IMG/VR virus record: IMGVR_UViG_3300017987_004587
Coordinates: 1-64,000 of that record
Length of the DNA: 64,000 nucleotides
Reading direction: 5' to 3' (one strand)
From: a virus
Shown: positions 13,653-20,942 of the stretch, one piece after another
Layout: each line of letters opens with the position of its first letter
Position numbering within the stretch: the stretch's first letter is position 1
Position numbers and translations under genes: made by a program
The notes under the pieces: model-generated
What the model saw: only the letters and a program-made list of their open reading frames with translations
Told to the model about the DNA's origin: nothing
Database searches by the model: none

Positions 13653-15029
13653 CTAGTAACCTCTCACGTTAAATGAGGCATAGTTGCGAGGCGAGACAAC
13701 GCCAGATTTATTGAATGGACCAAGATGAACACTCAAGCCTATTCCGTACCTGGGCATATTTAAACCCTTCATTATATGAATGGACTTCTTGTACTGCTCG
13801 ACCATCTTGTCAAACATCCCTTCGGCATTATTCTTCAAGCTCTCATACTTTGCACTCTTGTCTATATCCAATGATATTGCACTGATACTGTACGAGTTAT
13901 GAGCTAAAATTCCATTGGATAACATAAAATTTTCATTTCCAGGAACAGATAAATCAAACATAAACTCATGTGGTTCAGATTCAATTATACTCCTCAACTC
14001 CTCAGCAACAATTTTATCATTCTCGATCACTACAATTTTATCATCAATATCTAAATTTCTGGGCTGTATCTCTCTTAAAAAATCATCTTCTAAGGCAAAT
14101 AAACTATGATCCTCTGTTGTGGTGATTTTTCTACCTTTCTCTGTTATACATGTAAAAGTCCGTTTATAAGGGACTTTATGTCGCAGAACGTCACTTATAC
14201 TCTCATATGTAACTTTACCGTCTAGAGATGAAGATTTGACACATAATTTATTTGCCTCAAAACTTAATTTAATTTTATGTTCCGCAGGACTAGTAACTAT
14301 TTCCCAAAGATCTCCAATAGTTATCCGAATTTCTTCACCGTCTTCCAACATTAGATCCAATTCAGAATCTGCTGCAACTGAGAACTCGTCGAGAACCCAA
14401 TTGGCTGCCCGAGCCATAAACGCGTACGTAGAAGCACCTATAGTAATCATCGTACGCATGTTTAACAGCATGTTATCTAAAGACCAATCAGTCTCAGGCG
14501 GATACATATTCACCCGATCCAAAGCCATTTGTAAATATTCAGATAGCTCATAATCTTCCCAAATATATCCAAAAGTTCGAGTTAAATTTTGAATCTCATC
14601 CTCTGAACTGGGAGGAGCAAAACGATAATTACGATCCGGATTATTGTCACGTAACAAAATACGGAGACGCTGAATTAAATCAGTCACTCGCTGCGTATAT
14701 AAATAAGGGCTCAAACCTCCAGAGGCTACACTAAAATCCTCAACTGCTTCCATCTCGGCACTAGAAGCAGACTCCCAGAAATGCCAACGAATTCTATAGA
14801 GACCTACTGCTGCATCAAACGGTACCTGATAGGGAGCATAATAAAAACCAACATTAGTATGTGAAGGTATTCTTTGGAACGGCCCAATTAAAACTTCGGC
14901 TCCTTGTGTCATATCATACAAAGTATAATAAATATTATAAGCATTTGTAGGTTCGCCTATATCATTCCTTAGAGTTACATTAAGATCATTTGGCCCAAGT
15001 ACTTGACCTCTTTGAAAGGTGATAGGCAT
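13653..15029 (-). CDS. Virion-type structural protein interrupted by an intein
   Basis: A 458-residue precursor. The N-extein (1-216) begins with a beta-rich part (to about 100) that looks like a tail or neck protein and then a helical part ending RAANWVLDEF. The C-extein (379-458) resumes SYSISAISLDIDKSAKY, a motif that makes sense joined to DEF as one conserved stretch. Removal of residues 217-378 would give a 296-residue mature protein. Helical bundle plus a C-terminal VRGY suggests an oligomeric structural component. It is the last gene of the 17.0-13.65 kb virion-type run. Its exact virion role (connector, tail completion) cannot be read from the sequence. Confidence 0.75.
   Translation of the reverse strand: MPITFQRGQVLGPNDLNVTLRNDIGEPTNAYNIYYTLYDMTQGAEVLIGPFQRIPSHTNVGFYYAPYQVPFDAAVGLYRIRWHFWESASSAEMEAVEDFSVASGGLSPYLYTQRVTDLIQRLRILLRDNNPDRNYRFAPPSSEDEIQNLTRTFGYIWEDYELSEYLQMALDRVNMYPPETDWSLDNMLLNMRTMITIGASTYAFMARAANWVLDEFSVAADSELDLMLEDGEEIRITIGDLWEIVTSPAEHKIKLSFEANKLCVKSSSLDGKVTYESISDVLRHKVPYKRTFTCITEKGRKITTTEDHSLFALEDDFLREIQPRNLDIDDKIVVIENDKIVAEELRSIIESEPHEFMFDLSVPGNENFMLSNGILAHNSYSISAISLDIDKSAKYESLKNNAEGMFDKMVEQYKKSIHIMKGLNMPRYGIGLSVHLGPFNKSGVVSPRNYASFNVRGY
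13896..14381 (-). other. Endonuclease-less mini-intein with Ser1
   Basis: A 162-residue intein (residues Ser217 to Asn378 of the precursor). Block A: SVAADSELDLMLEDGEEI, with Ser in place of the usual Cys1. Block B: TTEDHSLF, with the TxxH histidine. Blocks F and G: FMFDLSVPGNENFMLSNG and ILAHN followed by Ser+1. All splice residues (Ser1, block B His, penultimate His377, Asn378, Ser379) are present, so splicing should work. There is no LAGLIDADG or HNH domain; the size is that of the HINT fold alone. Confidence 0.9.
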
Positions 15030-15031
15030 CT

Positions 15032-15061
15032 CTAATCTCTGGCAGGCCTGGATTTTCTTCT
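15032..15061. repeat. Short third copy of an intergenic/3'-end repeat
   Basis: This 30-nt piece (starting ctaatctctggcaggcctgg) matches the 3' end of the gene at 15730-16296 (15730-15759) and the copy in the gap at 15435-15480. It is a scar of repeated duplication in this operon. Confidence 0.6.
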
Positions 15062-15422
15062 AGACTAAACCTAGCTTCTCTTCCATCTCAACATAAGCAT
15101 AAGAAATTGCTTGACTTATATCACCACTGGCAACCATATCTTCTATGTGCTGTACCTCAGAATCAGAAAAACTCATTTCAAAAGCTTTCTTATAAAGATC
15201 TTTAATATTTGTTCCTAACTGTGTTTCAATATCATAAAGATGATCAGGAAGATCGCCAGGTTTCTCAAGTATTTGCATCAAATCTTTTTCATATGGAAGT
15301 AACTTTTTCAAAATACCTAATAATTCTTTGTCATGTGTCGTGAGAGCAGATTCGAGTTTCTGTTCATATTCACCAAATTCTAGCTCAGCAGCAATCTTTT
15401 TCAACTCTTTGACTGGGTCCAT
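15060..15422 (-). CDS. Leader-bearing virion-type protein (MDPVKELKKIAAELE)
   Basis: A 120-residue protein whose first 15 residues, MDPVKELKKIAAELE, recur on four other proteins in this window. The remainder is helical (ESALTTHDKELLGILKKLLPYEKDLMQILEK). I start at ATG 15422 because GGAG lies 7 nt upstream; the frame that runs 4 codons further begins at TTG. A shared, detachable-looking N-terminus on unrelated bodies resembles capsid-targeting or pro-sequences that a phage protease removes (A-x-E and L-x-E sites are present), but this is inference. The body is not a family I know. Confidence 0.65.
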   Translation of the reverse strand: MDPVKELKKIAAELEFGEYEQKLESALTTHDKELLGILKKLLPYEKDLMQILEKPGDLPDHLYDIETQLGTNIKDLYKKAFEMSFSDSEVQHIEDMVASGDISQAISYAYVEMEEKLGLV

Positions 15423-15480
15423 TTTTTTCTCCAAAAACTAATCTCTGGCAGGTCTGGATTCTCTTCTGCGGCTTCTCATT
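15384..15480. repeat. 97-bp direct repeat, copy 1
   Basis: Matches 15676-15772 over the same length with only a handful of differences. It spans the leader codons, the ribosome-binding site, the intergenic gap and a duplicate of the last codons of the gene at 15730-16296 (the part encoding RRRESRPARD), here no longer attached to a gene. This shows that the leader plus its upstream junction was duplicated as a unit. Confidence 0.8.
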
Positions 15481-15714
15481 TTATTTATTTTTCGTTTTCT
15501 TCTGAACCAATTTATTTAGATATCCTTGACCAATAGTATCAGTAGTTAGCCATAAAGCAACGTAGTCAGCTGTCGTACCCATCTCGTAATTATCAGCCCA
15601 CTCCTCAAAAGAATCTTTTAAATCTGCCCAATAAGAAGCATCATAAAATGTCATTGACACTTCAGGATCTTCTATCTCAGCAGCAATCTTTTTCAACTCT
15701 TTAATCGGATCCAT
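15481..15714 (-). CDS. Leader-bearing virion-type protein (MDPIKELKKIAAEIE)
   Basis: A 77-residue protein with leader MDPIKELKKIAAEIE, followed by an unrelated acidic, aromatic body (SMTFYDASYWADLKDSFEEW ... DYVALWLTTDTIGQG). The start region, including GGAGAAAAAA, is identical to that of the next gene downstream, so the leader cassette has been copied onto a different body. Likely co-packaged or co-targeted with its neighbours; function unknown. Confidence 0.65.
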   Translation of the reverse strand: MDPIKELKKIAAEIEDPEVSMTFYDASYWADLKDSFEEWADNYEMGTTADYVALWLTTDTIGQGYLNKLVQKKTKNK

Positions 15715-15772
15715 TTTTTTCTCCAAAAACTAATCTCTGGCTGGTCTGGATTCTCTTCTGCGGCTTCTCATT
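15676..15772. repeat. 97-bp direct repeat, copy 2
   Basis: The probable parent copy: here the right part of the repeat is the genuine 3' end of the gene at 15730-16296, and the left part encodes the leader of the gene at 15481-15714. See the copy at 15384-15480. Confidence 0.8.
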
Positions 15773-16296
15773 CTAGGGTCTGAAAAAGCTTGTGATTGAG
15801 CCTCTTCGCGAGCCTCTAAACATTCAGGGCATAAAGTATTACCAGGAGGTAATGGGCCTGCCCCACATTGTTGGCAATAACCTGCAGACTTTAAAAACTC
15901 GTCTAATTCTGCCGTAATTTGTTCTAGTTCATGAGACAGATGTTCTTCTATTGGAGGAGATTCCTCTTCGACTTCCTCTATTTTTTCCTCTATCTCTTCT
16001 ATCTGTTCTACATCAACAATATTTTCTTTAATCGCTACAACATGTTCTTGCATCTTGACTAAAGATTTCTCAATCTTAGACAAGGCCTTCTGAGCGGCTT
16101 CACCTGAGGATTGTTCTTTTAAAACAGTAAGAGCATCTTGAGATTTCGTTATTTCTTTTTCCAATTTTTCAGCAACTTTTTGTATATCTTGGACTTCCTC
16201 TTTTTCTTGTTCTTCTACTGCTTCTTCAATCTCTTCAATCTTTTCATCAGTAGATAAACGATTAAGGTGCTCTGCCAATTCTTTAAGATCGAGCAT
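15730..16296 (-). CDS. Acidic coiled-coil protein with zinc ribbon
   Basis: A 188-residue protein. Residues about 15-125 form a very acidic, Glu/Ile-rich coiled coil (IEEIEEAVEEQEKEEVQDI; IEEIEEKIEEVEEESP). Residues about 139-160 hold CQQCGAGPLPPGNTLCPEC, a four-Cys zinc ribbon. The C-terminus is basic (RMRSRRRESRPARD). The N-terminus MLDLKELAEHLNRL is a loose relative of the neighbouring leader. A scaffold-like or assembly role is plausible: acidic coiled coil with a basic tail, in a virion-gene run. Confidence 0.6.
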   Translation of the reverse strand: MLDLKELAEHLNRLSTDEKIEEIEEAVEEQEKEEVQDIQKVAEKLEKEITKSQDALTVLKEQSSGEAAQKALSKIEKSLVKMQEHVVAIKENIVDVEQIEEIEEKIEEVEEESPPIEEHLSHELEQITAELDEFLKSAGYCQQCGAGPLPPGNTLCPECLEAREEAQSQAFSDPRMRSRRRESRPARD

Positions 16297-16310
16297 TATT
16301 CATCTCCAAA

Positions 16311-16502
16311 CTAATTAGGGTTCCGTGGATGTATTTCAGGAGGCAGATAATTAGGCAGCAAAATGCCCCACTCTAAACTCTGCTTTGTATTAGCCCCACG
16401 TCCCGTTACATCTGTTCTAAATTCTTGAAGATCTTCCCCAAGAGAATTTAGAACACTTAAGAGATTAAAATTCTCGCCTGACTGTGTACCATCAACACTC
16501 AT
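16311..16502 (-). CDS. Small virion-type protein with RGANT motif
   Basis: A 63-residue protein with AAAGGAGACACCA before the ATG. The segment TGRGANTKQSLEWGILLP resembles KGKGANTQAQGFQDLAVWLAP in the adjacent gene at 16516-16728, and the two genes have near-identical ribosome-binding regions, so they are probably tandem paralogues. Proline-rich C-terminus. Unknown role; virion-gene context. Confidence 0.55.
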   Translation of the reverse strand: MSVDGTQSGENFNLLSVLNSLGEDLQEFRTDVTGRGANTKQSLEWGILLPNYLPPEIHPRNPN

Positions 16503-16515
16503 TGGTGTCTCCTTT

Positions 16516-16728
16516 CTAGTTTTGTATCTGGCCTAAGCCTTGGTCACCCGGTGTGATAGCCTCGTAGCTGCTCATTCTGGGTGCCAACCAAACTGCTAGA
16601 TCTTGGAAACCTTGAGCCTGAGTATTGGCTCCCTTACCTTTCATATTGGCAAGCCAGTAATCATTTAAATTCTGACCTGTCGGAAGATAGATATTGTAGT
16701 TGTAGTTAGCTTGATCAACATTATTCAT
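16516..16728 (-). CDS. Small virion-type protein with KGANT motif
   Basis: A 70-residue protein, MNNVDQANYNYNIYLPTGQN ..., with an Asn/Tyr-rich start and the shared G[RK]GANT core found in its neighbour. AAAGGAGACGAAA gives a strong ribosome-binding site. No known family. Confidence 0.55.
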   Translation of the reverse strand: MNNVDQANYNYNIYLPTGQNLNDYWLANMKGKGANTQAQGFQDLAVWLAPRMSSYEAITPGDQGLGQIQN

Positions 16729-16752
16729 TTTCGTCTCCTTTAAAGATCTTGC

Positions 16753-16992
16753 TTATGAATGCAAGATTGACTTCTGAGCGCGAATATAATGGACAAAGTC
16801 TAAAGCCGAAACTTTAGCATTGCCATTATAATAATCTTCCTTTAATCTGGGTATAGTCCCTGTGTCTTCAAAATAAAAATAAACTCGATCAGTCTCTCTC
16901 ACATGTTTTACTTGAGAACAACCAGCTGTTCTCAAAAAAGCACTTAAGTATAAGTCAGCTGTTTTATAAAGTTCATTCTTTGGTTGAACCAT
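16753..16992 (-). CDS. Small hypothetical protein, first gene of the virion-type run
   Basis: A 79-residue alpha/beta protein (MVQPKNELYKTADLYLSAFL ... RVYFYFEDTGTIPRLKEDYY). I start at 16992 because GGAGATAGCG precedes that ATG, while the ATG at 17004 has none. A late-promoter-like motif lies at 17034-17047, so this gene opens the operon that continues down to 13.65 kb. Confidence 0.55.
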   Translation of the reverse strand: MVQPKNELYKTADLYLSAFLRTAGCSQVKHVRETDRVYFYFEDTGTIPRLKEDYYNGNAKVSALDFVHYIRAQKSILHS

Positions 16993-17033
16993 CGCTATCT
17001 CCATTCAAATCTAAATATCACTTGATATAGAAA

Positions 17034-17047
17034 ATTAGTAAATTATA
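17034..17047 (-). promoter_or_regulatory. Putative late promoter motif (TATAATTTACTAAT)
   Basis: An exact motif copy on the minus strand, 41 nt upstream of the start at 16992. It would drive the whole 17.0-13.65 kb virion-type operon. Confidence 0.6.
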
Positions 17048-17107
17048 AGATGTATGTAATAATCTTCTTATTCCAACAACAATCAAACGATTAGGAGAGG
17101 TTTATTT

Positions 17108-18532
17108 ATGTCTTCACAGTTAGATGCTGCGCTCAAGTTTGGTCCAGAAACTTTAGCAAGTGATTCAGAAAAGACTGGATATCTTTGGGCTACTTATTCA
17201 GGCCCTACCTGGTACGTGAACCCAGATGATTCGAATGCTTATGCAACGATTAATGAAGCATCTGCTGAAGCTGACGCCACACTTGAATCTAATAAACCAA
17301 TCATTATTTTACTAGCTCCTGGTAAAACTCATACTTTAGTTGACGAAAGTTTTAGCCCGGTTGTTAATAGAGATACTCGGATACAAGCTGTCAACGCTTC
17401 TGATGGAGGTTGGTATCAAGACCCAACCACAACAATTATTGGTAACATCATACAATCTTCGGCTGCAGGACAATCAGTAAGGCACAATTTTGAATTAGAT
17501 AATGTTACTCTTACAGGCTCTATTCATTTTGCTCCTAAATGGAATTCTTTCTTTAACCACTGTGCTTTATCAGGACCATTTACTAGAGAACATGGATCTG
17601 ATGGTTCTTTTATACGGATGTTCGATATTAATATGACAACAAATTGGACAGATCTAGATGCAAATGGAGGTGGAAGCAATGGAACAATTCATCTCTTTAA
17701 TGCCAATCTAAACCAATTAAATGCTTCGGATATTTTTACCTTGATTGATGGAGCTGATTTAAGAGTTTTCAGTTGTCGTTTTGCTAGTTATGTTGGAAAC
17801 GGAGGCCATCTATTTGATCTTTCGGGTGGTTCTAATAGCATCCGAGCATTCAACATTAATACTTTTAAATTGTCACCGGCAAATGATTTCAGCTTGGCTG
17901 TAGATTGTGCTAGCTCATCTTTCTGGGGATATGGAAAAACACTCTTTAATTGCTGGACGAATGGCGCTGGGCAATTCAATTTTGGCGTTGGTATGCATTG
18001 GGGAGATTCTAGTGGACGAATTGACTATTCTACAGATGAAGACGCCAATGAGCCAGAACCTTTAAACCCACCTAAAAATCATATGGTTTGGTATGATAAT
18101 AGAACAGGCGAAGTTCTCACATGGAATGGTAGTATTTGGATTACTGGCACGCGTTATCGTAAAGAAATGGCAATTGGTATTTCGTCAACTCCAGCTGCCG
18201 AACATGATATCGGTTGGAATATCCCCGCTAATTGCCACGCTGTCAAAGGTTCAATGAAAACTCTTAAAACGCTAACTGGGGCAGGGGGTTGCACAAAAGC
18301 AGGTTTAGGAGTCGCAGGCGACTTAGATAAATATAGTGAAACATCTAACCTCTCAGTAGGTAATCGCGTTGGGAAACTCAATCCTAATCCTTCTCCTGAT
18401 GGTGGTGGAGATGATTTAAAAATTTATGCCACATCTGGAGGAGGGGTCGCAGCAGGTACTATCGCTGGATCAGGAACAGAGGACATACGATTAATGGTTT
18501 GGTATGAAGCCCCAATAATCATACCTAGTTGA
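17108..18532 (+). CDS. Tail spike / receptor-binding-like beta-helix protein, paralogue B
   Basis: A 474-residue protein, the same length as its paralogue at 2099-3523 and clearly homologous at both ends (FGPETLASDSEKT; TYSGPTWYVNPDDS; APGKTHTL; STDED; EHDIGWNIP; AGSGTED). The middle (about 100-300) is diverged, with repeated Asn-, Gly- and aromatic-rich short strands of the beta-helix type. TTAGGAGAGG precedes the ATG by 8 nt. It is one of the few plus-strand genes; its 3' end overlaps the minus-strand gene at 18525 tail to tail. No plus-strand copy of the late motif was found upstream. Confidence 0.65.
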   Translation: MSSQLDAALKFGPETLASDSEKTGYLWATYSGPTWYVNPDDSNAYATINEASAEADATLESNKPIIILLAPGKTHTLVDESFSPVVNRDTRIQAVNASDGGWYQDPTTTIIGNIIQSSAAGQSVRHNFELDNVTLTGSIHFAPKWNSFFNHCALSGPFTREHGSDGSFIRMFDINMTTNWTDLDANGGGSNGTIHLFNANLNQLNASDIFTLIDGADLRVFSCRFASYVGNGGHLFDLSGGSNSIRAFNINTFKLSPANDFSLAVDCASSSFWGYGKTLFNCWTNGAGQFNFGVGMHWGDSSGRIDYSTDEDANEPEPLNPPKNHMVWYDNRTGEVLTWNGSIWITGTRYRKEMAIGISSTPAAEHDIGWNIPANCHAVKGSMKTLKTLTGAGGCTKAGLGVAGDLDKYSETSNLSVGNRVGKLNPNPSPDGGGDDLKIYATSGGGVAAGTIAGSGTEDIRLMVWYEAPIIIPS

Positions 18533-19400
18533 TGACTTCTAAGATCTGTTTTGCTCTTTCTTCCCAGGTGTGATTTCTATAGGTATGCTCGAAACCTTTT
18601 TCTGCTACACTTTTTCTCTGACTCGGATTTAATAAATAATATCTTAAAAGAGAACGCAAAGTCTCCCCTTCATCATTTACTGGGTACAATACAATTTCTT
18701 CTCCGGGTACAAAATATGGTGTAATATTTCGAGTATTATCTATAAAAGTACAACGTCTTAAAGCTGTTTCATTGAAACCTCTGCCAATTGTTTTATTTTC
18801 TGTCCCGTCTCTATTTATTTTAGATCTATTAATACATAAGATAATCTTACTTCTTAGATATAAATTAACTACTTCTTTTACTGAAACCCACTCATTATTG
18901 GAAATTATTTCTATGTTTCCAAAAGATTTTAAACGGGAAGCCCATGAAGCCGGTGTAATTACCTGTACTTTAAATTCTTCAGACAAAGGTTTGAGCCATG
19001 AAAGAACTTCTGGCCTTGGATCAAATAAAGTACCACAGAAAATTATGTCGATGTCTTGATATACTTCTATAGCTTTATAAACTTCAAGATCTACGCCTAA
19101 AGGTAAATGAAATACTGGGCAGTTATAAAATTGTTCTAGAGACTTAATAGCATTTTCTTCCACAGTAAATATAATATCTGGAGAACCTTCTGAAAGATTC
19201 TCATAAAGCCCCTCAGTATCATAATAAATTAATGTTGGTGATTTTTCTGAATAGGTAGGCAAATCTAATGTAATACAATAATCAGGTGAATCTTGAGAAT
19301 TAACTTCTAGTTTTTTAAATGCTCTATCTAGGCCATTTAAAATAGGTAAACGTCTAAGATTATTACCATAAGAAACTAAAGAAATTTTTGGAGAAGTCAT
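18525..19400 (-). CDS. CgeB-like glycosyltransferase (GT-B fold)
   Basis: A 291-residue protein. The N-terminal half is a degenerate Rossmann domain (LIYYDTEGLYENLSEGSPDII); the C-terminal half has the GT-B nucleotide-sugar region: IDIIFCGTLFDPRPEVLSWL, then NLYLRSKIILCINRS, GRGFNETALRRCTFIDNTR and a terminal HTWEERAKQIL helix. That pattern is the CgeB / glycosyltransferase family 1 group, which uses nucleotide sugars. The GRGFNE element corresponds to the usual E-x7-E-like donor site. Overlaps the FmdB-like gene upstream by 4 nt. Acceptor unknown. Confidence 0.75.
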   Translation of the reverse strand: MTSPKISLVSYGNNLRRLPILNGLDRAFKKLEVNSQDSPDYCITLDLPTYSEKSPTLIYYDTEGLYENLSEGSPDIIFTVEENAIKSLEQFYNCPVFHLPLGVDLEVYKAIEVYQDIDIIFCGTLFDPRPEVLSWLKPLSEEFKVQVITPASWASRLKSFGNIEIISNNEWVSVKEVVNLYLRSKIILCINRSKINRDGTENKTIGRGFNETALRRCTFIDNTRNITPYFVPGEEIVLYPVNDEGETLRSLLRYYLLNPSQRKSVAEKGFEHTYRNHTWEERAKQILEVIN

Positions 19401-19789
19401 TTCTTTTTTTCTTTATCGATCATTTGTTCAAATGATTTTTCACTTCGACCTTCAGACTTAGCATATTTTGAAGCTTCCTTCCAGGTGTCAAAAATTTCAG
19501 GTTTGCCTTCTTTGTTTTCGACATTAGGAACTAATTTTGGTGTTGAGTGGCTTTCTCTTTGTTTTTTATCCATTAATTTTGAACGTCGTTGGCGATAATT
19601 ATTTTCTCTATTTACTTTACTCGGAGGAGGACCAGTGAGCCCATCTTTGATATTAAAATTTGTACAAAAAATGCGTTGCATTGGTTCCCCACATTCTGGA
19701 CAATCATGTTCTCGCTTTTCTTCAGACATCTTATGAAAATGTTCTTCAAGCAAATTGCATTTTCGACAAACAAATTCATAAATAGGCAT
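19397..19789 (-). CDS. FmdB-type zinc-ribbon protein
   Basis: A 130-residue protein. The first 45 residues, MPIYEFVCRKCNLLEEHFHK ... CPECGEPMQRIFC, match the FmdB/CxxC regulatory family: MPxYEFxC, then CPxCG. A basic, low-complexity linker follows (NNYRQRRSKLMDKKQRES), then a C-terminal helix TWKEASKYAKSEGRSEKSFEQMI. AAAGGAAACAA precedes the ATG at 19789; the longer frame runs into the upstream gene. The C-terminal extension is unusual for FmdB and may hold a virion or partner contact. Confidence 0.75.
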   Translation of the reverse strand: MPIYEFVCRKCNLLEEHFHKMSEEKREHDCPECGEPMQRIFCTNFNIKDGLTGPPPSKVNRENNYRQRRSKLMDKKQRESHSTPKLVPNVENKEGKPEIFDTWKEASKYAKSEGRSEKSFEQMIDKEKKK

Positions 19790-19800
19790 TTGTTTCCTTT

Positions 19801-20940
19801 CTACTCTTCTGTTAAAACACGTTCCATCCAATCTTGAGTTAAAGCAGCCACTAAATGTTTGCACAAAAAGGCACGATTTGTTGGACCATCTAACGGGAGT
19901 TTATGCCGAACATTAACCCTAGGAAGCGAACCATCATCTTCCCGTTCTCCATATCCGTAACCACGTGTCCAAGAGCTGCGCGAAGGACCCCAAAATTTGA
20001 AGGCCGGACAAGTACATTTCACTGCAATATGAAGATCTGAAAAATCTTTACCCAAAATATCTTCAGGCTTCTGTGATACACCTTTATACTCTGGAAGTAT
20101 TTTTATTCGCACTAGATGTCCAGATGGATCACTTCCTTCATGAGGACAAATGACGCGCAGTGTCCAAACCAATTTCTTTAAATCTGAACGTACAAACTTA
20201 ACAGTACAATCTTTTGCTAGAACCTTATTCCGTCTTATTGTCTGATCTACAAGCTCTTTAGCTGTCCAAGCTACCCTCGGGACTTTTTGATAAACTTTCT
20301 TAACGGGTGGGCCAGATGGTAGAGATTCTATAGGTCTATCTTCCCTAACCTGACGATGTTCTACCCATTTTTGATAAAGCGCTGGGGTCTCTTTTAAATC
20401 TCGATGGAACTCCAGGAGCTCAAATTGAAGATCATTACGTGATTGATCCGGAGTTAAGTCTCGATATCTATCGGTTCTCCACCACTTCTGCCAATCCCAA
20501 AAACGTAAGTAGTCTTTTGTTTTAGTTTCTGTAGGAGTTACAGGTCTAATGATCTTTCGACCAAGGTCACCAAAACCCCCTTGACCAAAATAACCTGCAT
20601 CTCCTTGAGCCTTAAGATAACGAAAAATAATTCTACTTACAGCATTTTTATACTTTGGAGTGTCCATAAAATAAAAGAAATTATTATAAAATGAAGAAGG
20701 GGGCCAACCATCATCTGGGCGCCATTTTTGTGCATTGTCCCACTCAGCCGGAAATCTAACCGGATAGCGGACATTATCCTGGTGTATGCGATTCCAATCA
20801 AGCCTAGTTTCTGGCCCAAAATAAATACCGTCATCTATTTTATTAACAGGACTTGTTGAACGGCTCGGAACAATTACGAATTCTCGTAGGGCATTTAAAC
20901 GTTCGCGACGTTCTAATTTATCTTCTCTAGAATTTGACAT
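19801..20940 (-). CDS. SWIM-like zinc-finger protein, virion-associated candidate
   Basis: A 379-residue protein. The C-terminal third has VKCTCPAFKFWGPSRSSW and, after a loop, FLCKHLVAAL: the CxC...CxH arrangement of a SWIM-type zinc site. The body is basic and aromatic. Motif KPEDILGKDF at about residue 290 recurs as KPEDILGQDF in the protein at 23638-24381. The start at 20940 is two bases after the preceding stop, with AAAGG upstream. Phage proteins with this CSCPAF-type finger occur near structural genes, but their function is not established to my knowledge. Confidence 0.65.
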   Translation of the reverse strand: MSNSREDKLERRERLNALREFVIVPSRSTSPVNKIDDGIYFGPETRLDWNRIHQDNVRYPVRFPAEWDNAQKWRPDDGWPPSSFYNNFFYFMDTPKYKNAVSRIIFRYLKAQGDAGYFGQGGFGDLGRKIIRPVTPTETKTKDYLRFWDWQKWWRTDRYRDLTPDQSRNDLQFELLEFHRDLKETPALYQKWVEHRQVREDRPIESLPSGPPVKKVYQKVPRVAWTAKELVDQTIRRNKVLAKDCTVKFVRSDLKKLVWTLRVICPHEGSDPSGHLVRIKILPEYKGVSQKPEDILGKDFSDLHIAVKCTCPAFKFWGPSRSSWTRGYGYGEREDDGSLPRVNVRHKLPLDGPTNRAFLCKHLVAALTQDWMERVLTEE

Positions 20941-20942
20941 AA

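Noticed and set aside
13896-14381. Reading of this region as a bacterial intein-like (BIL) or Hedgehog domain
   Set aside because: It ends HN-Ser with a continuing conserved C-extein and has blocks A, B, F and G in order, which fits a true intein.
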